A DNA stretch of 39,039 nt from CAAGNP01 sp045603545. Lineage in GTDB: Bacteria; Bacteroidota; Bacteroidia; Bacteroidales; UBA932. The position numbers were made by a program, and so were the translations under genes. This document shows, in pieces, positions 8,694 through 15,872 of this stretch (positions within the stretch are counted from its first letter, which is position 1; each line of letters opens with the position of its first letter). The notes under the pieces are model-generated. The model made no database searches, was not told the DNA's origin, and saw only the letters and a program-made list of their open reading frames with translations. The DNA is taken from the NCBI GenBank assembly GCA_045603545.1, contig JAZUMG010000043.1, positions 1 through 39,039 on the forward strand. The letters run 5' to 3'.

Positions 8694-10115
8694 ATGAGAG
8701 AGATTGAAAAACTCTATTTGGAGTACACCGGCCAAAGGGCTGCACAAGTTGTGGAACTCCCCTCGTCAGGGAGCAACAGAAGATATTTCAGGATATCAGA
8801 TGAGAACGGCAATACAATAATTGGTGCCGTCGGGACATCCATAGAGGAGAACAAAGCTTTCTGGGCCATCTCCAAGCACTTCTCTTCCAAAGGGCTCCCC
8901 GTTCCAAAGGTACTTGCCCACGATGAGGAGTTCATGTGCTATCTCCAGGAGGACCTCGGAGACGGAATCCTCTTCAACACCGTGACCCCAGGCCGCGAGT
9001 GCGGAAAATACTCTGAAGAGGAGAAAGCTCTTCTCAAAAAGACTATGGCCCTCTTGCCGGACCTGCAGTTCAAAGGGGCGGACGGTTTCGATTTCTCGAT
9101 ATGCTATCCTCAGCCTGAGTTTGACGAGAGGATGATCTCTTTCGACCAGAACTATTTCAAATACTGCTTCCTGAAGGCGACAGGCCTTGATTTCAGCGAG
9201 GTAAAACTCGAAGAGGATTTCAGGAAGATGTCCGATGTCCTGATGAGAAACACATCCAGCACATTCCTCTACAGGGACTTCCAGGCACGCAACGTGATGC
9301 TTGTGGACAATGAGCCCTACTTTATAGACTTCCAGGGCGGACGCAAAGGGCCCATCTACTACGATGTGGCATCCTTCATCTGGCAGGCGAAGGCAAACTA
9401 CTCGGAGCAGCTCAAAAAAGAGCTCATCGACACATACATCGAATCACTCAAGAGATACATACCTGTGGACAGGGACTACTTCTACAGCCAGCTCAGACAC
9501 TTTGTCCTCTTCAGGACACTTCAGGTTCTGGGTGCTTACGGCTTCAGAGGATACTTTGAAAAGAAACCGCACTTCCTCCAGAGTGTCCCTTATGCGATAG
9601 ACAACATCCGCCAACTGCTCAAGGAATCACCTTTTGCAGAGTACCCATACCTCTCCAAAATCCTCAAGGAGCTTACAGAGATGAGACAGTTCTCGGAGAT
9701 GGGCGGAGAGAAGAAACTCGAGGTCCGTATCTACAGTTTCGCATACAAGAAAGGGATTCCAAATGATGTTTCAGGCAATGGAGGCGGCTACGTATTCGAC
9801 TGCCGCGGCATCAACAACCCCGGCAAATATGAGCACTTCTTCCACTTCACAGGCCTTGATAAAGAGGTGATAGACTTCCTCGAAGAGGATGGTGGCGTAC
9901 TTAAGTTCCTCGACAATGTCTACGATCTGGCAGATGCCCATGTGGAGAGATATATCGAACGCAAGTTTACAAATCTGATGTTCTCATTCGGATGCACAGG
10001 GGGGCAGCACAGGTCGGTATATTGCGCAGAGCACCTGGCCCAGCATATTGCCCACAAATACGACGTAAAAGTGTTCCTTTACCACCGCGAACAAGGTATA
10101 GAGAAAGAATTATAG
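8694..10115 (+). CDS. AmgK-like sugar kinase fused to a RapZ C-terminal domain
   Basis: A 473-residue protein; an in-frame ATG at 8676 was rejected because it abuts the -7 box. Residues 1 to about 330 are an aminoglycoside-phosphotransferase-fold kinase. The catalytic loop is YRDFQARNVML (His of the usual HxD replaced by Tyr, Asp and Asn kept) and the metal-binding motif is FIDFQGG. This layout fits the anomeric MurNAc/GlcNAc kinase AmgK. From about residue 345 to the end is a RapZ C-terminal domain, with VFDCRGINNPG and the signature GCTGGQHRS. In E. coli that domain binds glucosamine-6-phosphate. The next gene, 8 bp downstream, is MurU-like, matching the AmgK-MurU peptidoglycan recycling pair. 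The kinase assignment is good; the exact sugar and the RapZ-part function are inference. Confidence 0.8.
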   Translation: MREIEKLYLEYTGQRAAQVVELPSSGSNRRYFRISDENGNTIIGAVGTSIEENKAFWAISKHFSSKGLPVPKVLAHDEEFMCYLQEDLGDGILFNTVTPGRECGKYSEEEKALLKKTMALLPDLQFKGADGFDFSICYPQPEFDERMISFDQNYFKYCFLKATGLDFSEVKLEEDFRKMSDVLMRNTSSTFLYRDFQARNVMLVDNEPYFIDFQGGRKGPIYYDVASFIWQAKANYSEQLKKELIDTYIESLKRYIPVDRDYFYSQLRHFVLFRTLQVLGAYGFRGYFEKKPHFLQSVPYAIDNIRQLLKESPFAEYPYLSKILKELTEMRQFSEMGGEKKLEVRIYSFAYKKGIPNDVSGNGGGYVFDCRGINNPGKYEHFFHFTGLDKEVIDFLEEDGGVLKFLDNVYDLADAHVERYIERKFTNLMFSFGCTGGQHRSVYCAEHLAQHIAHKYDVKVFLYHREQGIEKEL

Positions 10116-10123
10116 ACAGAACG

Positions 10124-10867
10124 ATGAAAAGTGCCTTTATATTCGCTGCAGGTCTTGGGACCAGACTCAAACCTTTGACAGACAGAATGCCAAAGGCCCT
10201 CGTCCCCTACTGCGGCACCCCACTGCTGGAGCAGACGATAGAAAATCTGAAGAGGCAGGGATTTGACCACTTCGTGATCAATATCCACCACTTCGCCCAG
10301 ATGATAAGGGATTTCGTGGCCCAGCACCACTCTTTTGATGCAAATATCGAATTTTCAGACGAAAGCGACCTTCTCAGAGACACCGGCGGAGCTGTAAAAC
10401 ACGCAGCCCACCTTCTCCGGCAAGGTCCTTTTCTTATCCATAATGTCGACATAATATCAAACCTCGACCTCGACGGACTCTACCGCGCACATATGGAGGA
10501 TGAGGAGAAGCCCATTGCCACATTGCTCGTAAGCAACAGAGAGACCTCCCGATATTTCCTTTTCGATGACCGGATGCGTCTTGTAGGGTGGATCAACAAA
10601 AGCACATCAGAGGTGAAGAGCCCATACCCCGAGATTGCTCAGCAGCCAGTGGAGGAGCTCATAAAGAGGTACCGCACACTTGCATTCGGAGGGATGCACG
10701 TCATATCCCCCGATATTTTCCCTCTGATGGAGGAGCCCGGGTGGGGCGAAAAATTCCCGATAGTCGATTTCTACCTTGCCTCTGCCCGTGACCACCTCAT
10801 CCGGGGATATGAGGCCCCGGCAGGGACTGTATTGACAGATGTCGGCAAACTTGATCAGATAAAATAA
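10124..10867 (+). CDS. MurU-like sugar-1-phosphate nucleotidyltransferase
   Basis: A 247-residue protein starting at ATG 10124; the longer frame from 9992 overlaps the previous gene and adds nothing family-like. The N-terminus AAGLGTRLKPLTDRMPKAL is the NTP-transferase pyrophosphorylase loop with its conserved Arg and Lys. RDTGGAVKHA and NVDIISNLDL (metal-binding Asp) follow. The length matches short MurNAc-1-phosphate uridylyltransferases (MurU) rather than GlmU, since no left-handed beta-helix is attached. Paired with the AmgK-like kinase it would convert MurNAc or GlcNAc into UDP-sugar without passing through glucosamine-6-phosphate. A mannose-1-phosphate guanylyltransferase-like role is the main alternative. 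Confidence 0.75.
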   Translation: MKSAFIFAAGLGTRLKPLTDRMPKALVPYCGTPLLEQTIENLKRQGFDHFVINIHHFAQMIRDFVAQHHSFDANIEFSDESDLLRDTGGAVKHAAHLLRQGPFLIHNVDIISNLDLDGLYRAHMEDEEKPIATLLVSNRETSRYFLFDDRMRLVGWINKSTSEVKSPYPEIAQQPVEELIKRYRTLAFGGMHVISPDIFPLMEEPGWGEKFPIVDFYLASARDHLIRGYEAPAGTVLTDVGKLDQIK

Positions 10868-10883
10868 TTTAAAAAACAAAGAT

Positions 10884-12923
10884 ATGCTGAACGTTTCTTA
10901 CTGCTCGGACAAGTACCAGTACACAATGGGAAAATCCTTCTATGACAGCCAGATGGGAGAGAAAAGGGCAATATTCAACCTCTTTTTCCGCAAAGCTCCC
11001 GACAACAACAACTGGGCAGTGGTATGCGGGGTGGAAGAGGCTCTGGAGATGATCCAGGGGCTCGGAACAATGCCTGAAGAGTTCTTTGAGAAATTTCTTC
11101 CGGGCGAAGAGTATGCCGAGTACCGCCGCTATTTGGCAAAAATGCGATTTACAGGAAATGTTTATGCGATGCGTGAAGGGGAGATCGCTTTCCCATCCCA
11201 ACCCATCATAATAATTGATGGCCCCCTTATCGAGGCTCAGGTCCTTGAGACACCGCTTCTGTGCATAATGAACCACCAGATGGCCATCGCCACCAAGGCA
11301 TCACGCGTCACACGTGCCACAGCCAAACCTGTAAGTGAGTTCGGTTCTCGCCGCGCCCACGGACCCTGGGCAGCCACCTACGGTGCCAAGGCTGCATACA
11401 TAGGTGGGTGCGCCAACAGTTCCAACATCCTCGCAGCAGCCCACTTCGGCTTCCCCTGCACCGGAACCATGGCCCACAGCTACGTCACATCATTCGGATG
11501 CTCTATCCACGGTGAATACCAGGCTTTTGATACATACATCAAGACCCACCCCAACGAGCCTCTAATCCTACTTGTAGATACTTACGACACACTCCACTGC
11601 GGCATCACAAATGCCATACGTGCATACAAAAACAACAATATCGGGGATGACTACCCTTACACCTATGGCATCAGACTTGACAGCGGTGACTTGGCTTATC
11701 TCTCCACAAAGTGCCGCAAGGAGCTTGACGAGGCCGGGCTGAAGAACTGTAAGATTTTCGCCACCAACTCCCTCGATGAATACATCATCACAGACCTTGA
11801 GCGTCAGGGTGCTTGCATCGACTCATATGGTGTGGGTGATGCCATCGCCACCAGCAAGCACAACCCTTGCTTCGGCAATGTATACAAACTCGTGGAGATC
11901 GACCATCAGCCTATCCTCAAACGGTCAGAGGACAAGGCAAAACTTATCAACCCAGGATTCCAGATAACATATCGCATCACCAAAAATGGTGCCCACAAAG
12001 TGGATGTAACCTGTCTGCATGATGACAGGACCGCCAGACTTATCGAAGCCGGAGAGAGTGTACTTCTCCGTTCCGAGACCGACAAATCTAAATACAACAC
12101 CTATTATAAAGGGGAATACGAAGCCAAGGCTCTCCAGATTCTGATGATGAAGGATGGCAAGATGTGCTACGAATTTCCACATATAGACGAGAGGAGAGGA
12201 TACTACCACGAAAACCTCGGCAAGTTCAACCCTACCGAGACACGTATAATCAACCCACACTACTACAAGGTCGACATATCAGATGAGCTTTACGACTGCA
12301 AGATGGAGCTCATCGACAAGATAATAGCCGATATCGAAATCCTGAAGAGGAGCCACAAGGCGGGTAAGAGCACCCTGGTAATAGTAGATATGCTTTATGA
12401 CTTCATCGACGGCACACTCGCTTGCCAGAATGGAGAGGAGGCGGTGAAAGCCACCGTGGAGTATATGAATATCCACCCGGAGCTCAATGTCCTCTATGTA
12501 TGCGACTCCCACCCTGCCGACCACTGTTCTTTCAAGGAAAATGGTGGAATATGGCCACCACACTGCGTCCAGGGGAGCCGGGGAGCAGAGATCCACAAAG
12601 CATTCTATACAGATGTCCTCAACCATAACATCCGACCACAAAAGCACAACATGTTCTTCAAAGGGACAAATCCTGCCAAAGAGCAATACTCGGGCTATGA
12701 GGCTGTAAATGCAAGCGGCATCTCCATTGAGGATGCCTCTACCCACGACATAATAATAGCGGGCATCGCTTCAGAATACTGCGTCATGGAGACAGCTATG
12801 GATTTTGTAAAGAGGGGCTTCAATGTTTCAATAATAGTGGATGCACTTGCGTATGTAGAGCAGGCCGGACACGAAAAGGCACTGGCAGAATTCAGATCAA
12901 AAGGTATTAATTTGCTTTATTAG
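10884..12923 (+). CDS. Nicotinate phosphoribosyltransferase-nicotinamidase fusion (PncB-PncA)
   Basis: A 679-residue two-domain protein. Residues 1 to about 485 are a nicotinate phosphoribosyltransferase: YCSDKYQYTMG near the start (the family's YQLTM motif), GTMAHSYV with the phosphorylatable His198, and the PRPP-loop RLDSGDL. Residues about 495-679 are a nicotinamidase of the isochorismatase-like fold, with the catalytic triad Asp502 (VIVDMLYDF), Lys593 (FFKGT) and Cys633 (ASEYCV), and the metal-binding CDSHPADHC. Together they would carry out nicotinamide to nicotinate to nicotinate mononucleotide, consecutive NAD-salvage steps. The DNA is continuous with no stop or frameshift at the junction. 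It lies between the nucleotidyltransferase (16 bp gap) and the ROK kinase (5 bp gap). Confidence 0.9.
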   Translation: MLNVSYCSDKYQYTMGKSFYDSQMGEKRAIFNLFFRKAPDNNNWAVVCGVEEALEMIQGLGTMPEEFFEKFLPGEEYAEYRRYLAKMRFTGNVYAMREGEIAFPSQPIIIIDGPLIEAQVLETPLLCIMNHQMAIATKASRVTRATAKPVSEFGSRRAHGPWAATYGAKAAYIGGCANSSNILAAAHFGFPCTGTMAHSYVTSFGCSIHGEYQAFDTYIKTHPNEPLILLVDTYDTLHCGITNAIRAYKNNNIGDDYPYTYGIRLDSGDLAYLSTKCRKELDEAGLKNCKIFATNSLDEYIITDLERQGACIDSYGVGDAIATSKHNPCFGNVYKLVEIDHQPILKRSEDKAKLINPGFQITYRITKNGAHKVDVTCLHDDRTARLIEAGESVLLRSETDKSKYNTYYKGEYEAKALQILMMKDGKMCYEFPHIDERRGYYHENLGKFNPTETRIINPHYYKVDISDELYDCKMELIDKIIADIEILKRSHKAGKSTLVIVDMLYDFIDGTLACQNGEEAVKATVEYMNIHPELNVLYVCDSHPADHCSFKENGGIWPPHCVQGSRGAEIHKAFYTDVLNHNIRPQKHNMFFKGTNPAKEQYSGYEAVNASGISIEDASTHDIIIAGIASEYCVMETAMDFVKRGFNVSIIVDALAYVEQAGHEKALAEFRSKGINLLY

Positions 12924-12928
12924 AGATT

Positions 12929-13879
12929 ATGGTGTACATAGGAATTGACGTTGGCGGGACCAAGATATCCATAGGAGTTTTTACACAGGATGGCCTCCTG
13001 ACAGCATCCGAGAGCACACTGATCGGAGAGCGCACAGGTGAAGAGGTGGGAACCCTCCTCCTCTCATTTTGCGACAAGGTCCTATCTGACAATGGAATAT
13101 CGCTTGACACCCCAATGAGCATCGGTGTATGTATCCCAGGAATCACCTACTCTAAGAGCGGTTGTGTTTGGGCACCAAACATTCCGGGATGGGACAATTA
13201 CCCCCTCTACCATGAGTTGAAGGGTCACTACCCGCAGGCTGTGGTCACCATTGAGAGCGACCGCACCTGCTATATCCTCGGTGAGGTCAATATGGGGTGT
13301 GCCAAAGGGTGCGACAATGCCATTTTTATGGCAGTAGGAACAGGTATCGGCGCTGGAATCCTCATTGACGGCAGGGTACTCCACGGAGCTTCAGACATAA
13401 TAGGTGCCATCGGATGGCTCGCCCTCAAACCTCCATACGACCGCTATTGGGACCAGTGCGGCTGCTTTGAGACACACGCATCAGGGGACGGCCTCGCCAA
13501 GCAGGCACAGATATTCCTCCGAGAGGACAAAGAGTACAATGGAGTGCTTCGCAACAAACCTCTCGAGGAGGTCACCTCCTACGATGTTTTTGCAGAGTAT
13601 CCCAATGGGGACCCCATCGCAGTGCGTGTCATAGAGCAGGCTGTGGAGATGTGGGGAATGGCGGCAGCAAACCTTGTGAGCCTTTTCAACCCCGAGATGA
13701 TAATCTTTGGCGGTGGGGTATTTGGCCCTGCTGCACCCCTTATTCCACGCATCTACGAAGAGGCGATGAAATGGGCACAGCCAATCAGTATCAAACAGTG
13801 TAAATTTGTAGCTACCCAACTCCCTAAAATGGCAGGCCTCTACGGAGCAGGCGGTGTAGCTATCCAAGCAATGAAATAA
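12929..13879 (+). CDS. ROK-family sugar kinase, atypical zinc motif
   Basis: A 316-residue protein. The N-terminal IGIDVGGTKISIGV is the ROK/hexokinase phosphate-binding loop. MAVGTGIGAGILIDG is the second phosphate motif, and FNPEMIIFGGGV is the usual C-terminal adenosine region. The catalytic Asp is in ESDRTC, where most ROK kinases have NDAN. The zinc motif is unusual: where glucokinase/NagK-type proteins have GEIGH followed by CxCGxxGC, this one has GAIGW and DQCGCFETHASG, so the zinc-binding His is Trp and Cys residues are missing. It is followed within 1 bp by an MFS transporter, suggesting it phosphorylates the imported sugar. The substrate cannot be told from sequence. Confidence 0.8.
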   Translation: MVYIGIDVGGTKISIGVFTQDGLLTASESTLIGERTGEEVGTLLLSFCDKVLSDNGISLDTPMSIGVCIPGITYSKSGCVWAPNIPGWDNYPLYHELKGHYPQAVVTIESDRTCYILGEVNMGCAKGCDNAIFMAVGTGIGAGILIDGRVLHGASDIIGAIGWLALKPPYDRYWDQCGCFETHASGDGLAKQAQIFLREDKEYNGVLRNKPLEEVTSYDVFAEYPNGDPIAVRVIEQAVEMWGMAAANLVSLFNPEMIIFGGGVFGPAAPLIPRIYEEAMKWAQPISIKQCKFVATQLPKMAGLYGAGGVAIQAMK

Positions 13880-13880
13880 T

Positions 13881-15017
13881 ATGAAAAATACTAAAGTTCT
13901 TATCGCAGGATATCTGGGAATGTTCTTCTTCGGAGTGGCATTCCTGGTAATGGGGGCAGTCCTCCCCTCTCTTTCAGACAATTTCGCCCTTTCGGAGGCA
14001 GAATCTTCCCTCCTTGTGAGTTTCCTCCCTATAGGTTTGATCTTCGGTTCATTGGTCTTCGGGCCCATCATTGACAAATACGGATACAAATCCCTTATGC
14101 TCGTTGCAATGGCTCTCGGAGCCATAGGTCTTGAGACATTGGCATTTGGCCCCAATCCCGGCATTATCCGCATTGGTATCTTCATCCTGGGAATCAGCGG
14201 AGGTATGCTTAACGGTGCTACCAATGCCCTTGTATCTGATGCATCTGATGACAAATCCAAGGCTGCAAACCTGAGCCTTCTGGGATTCTTCTATTGCGTA
14301 GGTGCAATATCTATCCCATTGCTCACAGGGGCACTATCCAAATACTTCAGTTACACCCCTATCGTGGGTGTTGCCGGAGCCCTTATGGTATTGACATTTG
14401 TCTTCTACCTCTTCGTGGACTTCCCTAAAGCCAAATTCCAGCAGGGATTTCCTATCAAAAAGATCCTCGGGATGGCAAAAGAGCCACTACTGCTCCTCTT
14501 TAGCTTCGTATTGTTCTTCCAGAGTGCCCTTGAGGGCTTGACCAACAACTGGTCACCACAATATCTCACAGGGAGCCACGGATTCTCTGCTGATCAGGCA
14601 CAATATGCCCTTAGCTTCGTTGTGGTGGGAATGGCCATCAGCAGATTGTCCCTGTCGCTGATACTCAAGAAGATTGATGGAGTCAAAGTGATTATAATGA
14701 GTATGGGTCTTATCCTTGCCGGGGCACTTTGCACTATGTTTGCCCAAAGCAGCACGGCTGCTGTGGCAGGTGCAGTACTCCTCGGTCTCGGACTTGCAGC
14801 GACATTCCCTATTGCACTCGGGAAAGTGGGTGAAAAATATAAAGAGATGTCCGGTACAGCATTCAGCCTCGCACTGGTGATTTCCCTTTTTGGCAACACC
14901 TTGATGAACCTCTTTATCGGGCAGGTGGGGATAGAGAAACTTCCCCTTTTGCAGATTGTATGCGCAGTGATGATTATTGTCCTTTTTGCAGTTGGAAATA
15001 AACAAACATCAAAGTAA
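13881..15017 (+). CDS. MFS sugar transporter (FucP-like)
   Basis: A 378-residue inner-membrane protein with about twelve hydrophobic segments. The loop between segments 2 and 3, FGPIIDKYGYKSLM, is the MFS signature (G-x3-D-x-x-G-x-[KR]). ISGGMLNGATNALVSD in the fourth/fifth segments resembles the fucose/glucose-galactose permease branch. It begins 1 bp after the ROK kinase stop, so the two are surely cotranscribed, arguing for a monosaccharide or amino-sugar substrate. Substrate specificity is not determinable here. Confidence 0.8.
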   Translation: MKNTKVLIAGYLGMFFFGVAFLVMGAVLPSLSDNFALSEAESSLLVSFLPIGLIFGSLVFGPIIDKYGYKSLMLVAMALGAIGLETLAFGPNPGIIRIGIFILGISGGMLNGATNALVSDASDDKSKAANLSLLGFFYCVGAISIPLLTGALSKYFSYTPIVGVAGALMVLTFVFYLFVDFPKAKFQQGFPIKKILGMAKEPLLLLFSFVLFFQSALEGLTNNWSPQYLTGSHGFSADQAQYALSFVVVGMAISRLSLSLILKKIDGVKVIIMSMGLILAGALCTMFAQSSTAAVAGAVLLGLGLAATFPIALGKVGEKYKEMSGTAFSLALVISLFGNTLMNLFIGQVGIEKLPLLQIVCAVMIIVLFAVGNKQTSK

Positions 15018-15022
15018 ATTTG
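15015..15022 (+). promoter_or_regulatory. -7 promoter element of the SIS gene
   Basis: TAAATTTG, a perfect TAnnTTTG, overlaps the stop codon of the MFS gene. The transcription start would be near 15029, leaving a leader of about 50 nt before the ATG at 15080. Only an imperfect -33 (GTTGG at 14991-14995) is 19 nt upstream. Confidence 0.5.
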
Positions 15023-15079
15023 CAACCCTTTTAGACGAAAACGTATATTCAACAACACATAACTTAAATTTCTAAGAAA

Positions 15080-15841
15080 ATGCTAGCATTAGAATGGACC
15101 AAAAAGGTCAGAGAGGTGATGGCTCAGATTGAGGACACACAGCTCGAAAACATCAAGAAAGCTGCTGAGATTATGGCAGATTCTATCCAGGCTGAAAGAT
15201 GGGTACACACATTTGGTTGCGGTCACGCTAACCTTCCTATCGAGGAGATGTATCCACGTATCGGCGGTTTTGTAGGTTTCCACCCTCTATGCGAACTTCC
15301 ATTGACTTCATTTACCCACATCATCGGTGACATGGGTATCAACCAGTTCCTTTTCCTTGAAAGATGTGAAGGTTTCGGTAATACCATTATGGACTCATAC
15401 ACTTTCGACAAGAGAGACTGTATCTGGCTATTCTCACACACCGGTATCAATGCCGTTAACATCGACGTGGCTTTGAAAGCTAAAGAGCTTGGTATGAAAG
15501 TTATCGTATTCGGTTCTGCTTCAAACACAGGCGACAAGAAACCACGCCACTCTTGCGGAAAGAACCTCTTCCAGCTTGCTGACGTAGTAGTTGACTCTTG
15601 CGCTCCACTTGTAGACGCAAGCGTTAGTTTGAAAAACCACTTCGACAAAGTAGGTCCTGTTTCTACTATGGCACTTATCACCTGCGTATGGTTGACAGTT
15701 ATCACTGTAGCTGAGATCCTTGAGGAGAGAGGTGTTAAACTTTACATCCACCCTTCTCACAACGTACCTGGCGACACTACAGCTCACGAGAGACTTGCTG
15801 AGTGTATCAAAGTGTACAGAGAGCGCGTTAAAGGTGTTTAA
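15080..15841 (+). CDS. SIS-domain sugar isomerase-like protein (UPF0309 type)
   Basis: A 253-residue single-domain SIS protein. FGCGHANLPIEEMYPRIGG matches the UPF0309 N-terminal motif. WLFSHTGINAVNIDVALKAK is the phosphosugar-binding loop region, followed by PRHSCGKNLFQLADVVVDS, again typical of UPF0309. SIS domains bind or isomerise phosphorylated ketoses/aldoses, so the likely substrate is a phosphosugar made by the ROK kinase upstream. It is not MurQ (etherase signatures absent) nor GlmS (no amidotransferase domain). Codon choice is noticeably richer in U-ending Gly, Ala and Leu codons than the neighbours, suggesting high expression. The actual reaction is unknown. Confidence 0.75.
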   Translation: MLALEWTKKVREVMAQIEDTQLENIKKAAEIMADSIQAERWVHTFGCGHANLPIEEMYPRIGGFVGFHPLCELPLTSFTHIIGDMGINQFLFLERCEGFGNTIMDSYTFDKRDCIWLFSHTGINAVNIDVALKAKELGMKVIVFGSASNTGDKKPRHSCGKNLFQLADVVVDSCAPLVDASVSLKNHFDKVGPVSTMALITCVWLTVITVAEILEERGVKLYIHPSHNVPGDTTAHERLAECIKVYRERVKGV

Positions 15842-15856
15842 TTAGCAGATTTTTTG

Positions 15857-15864
15857 TACATTTG
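15857..15864 (+). promoter_or_regulatory. Possible -7 element upstream of the porin gene
   Basis: TACATTTG matches TAnnTTTG. The predicted start near 15871 leaves only about 2 nt before the ATG at 15873, shorter than elsewhere in this window, so either the message is almost leaderless or the match is fortuitous. Confidence 0.3.
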
Positions 15865-15872
15865 CGTTTTGT

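Noticed and set aside
8676..8694. Upstream ATG for the kinase-RapZ gene
   Set aside because: It lies within 2 bp of the TAnnTTTG box, upstream of the likely transcription start.
9992..10123. Longer N-terminus for the nucleotidyltransferase
   Set aside because: It overlaps the preceding gene in another frame, and the family N-terminus begins at the ATG at 10124.
14553..15058. Minus-strand open frames over the MFS gene end
   Set aside because: They are shadows of a membrane protein with regular codon usage; no domain signal.
15080..15841. SIS protein as MurQ etherase
   Set aside because: MurQ signatures are absent, and the UPF0309 motifs match instead.
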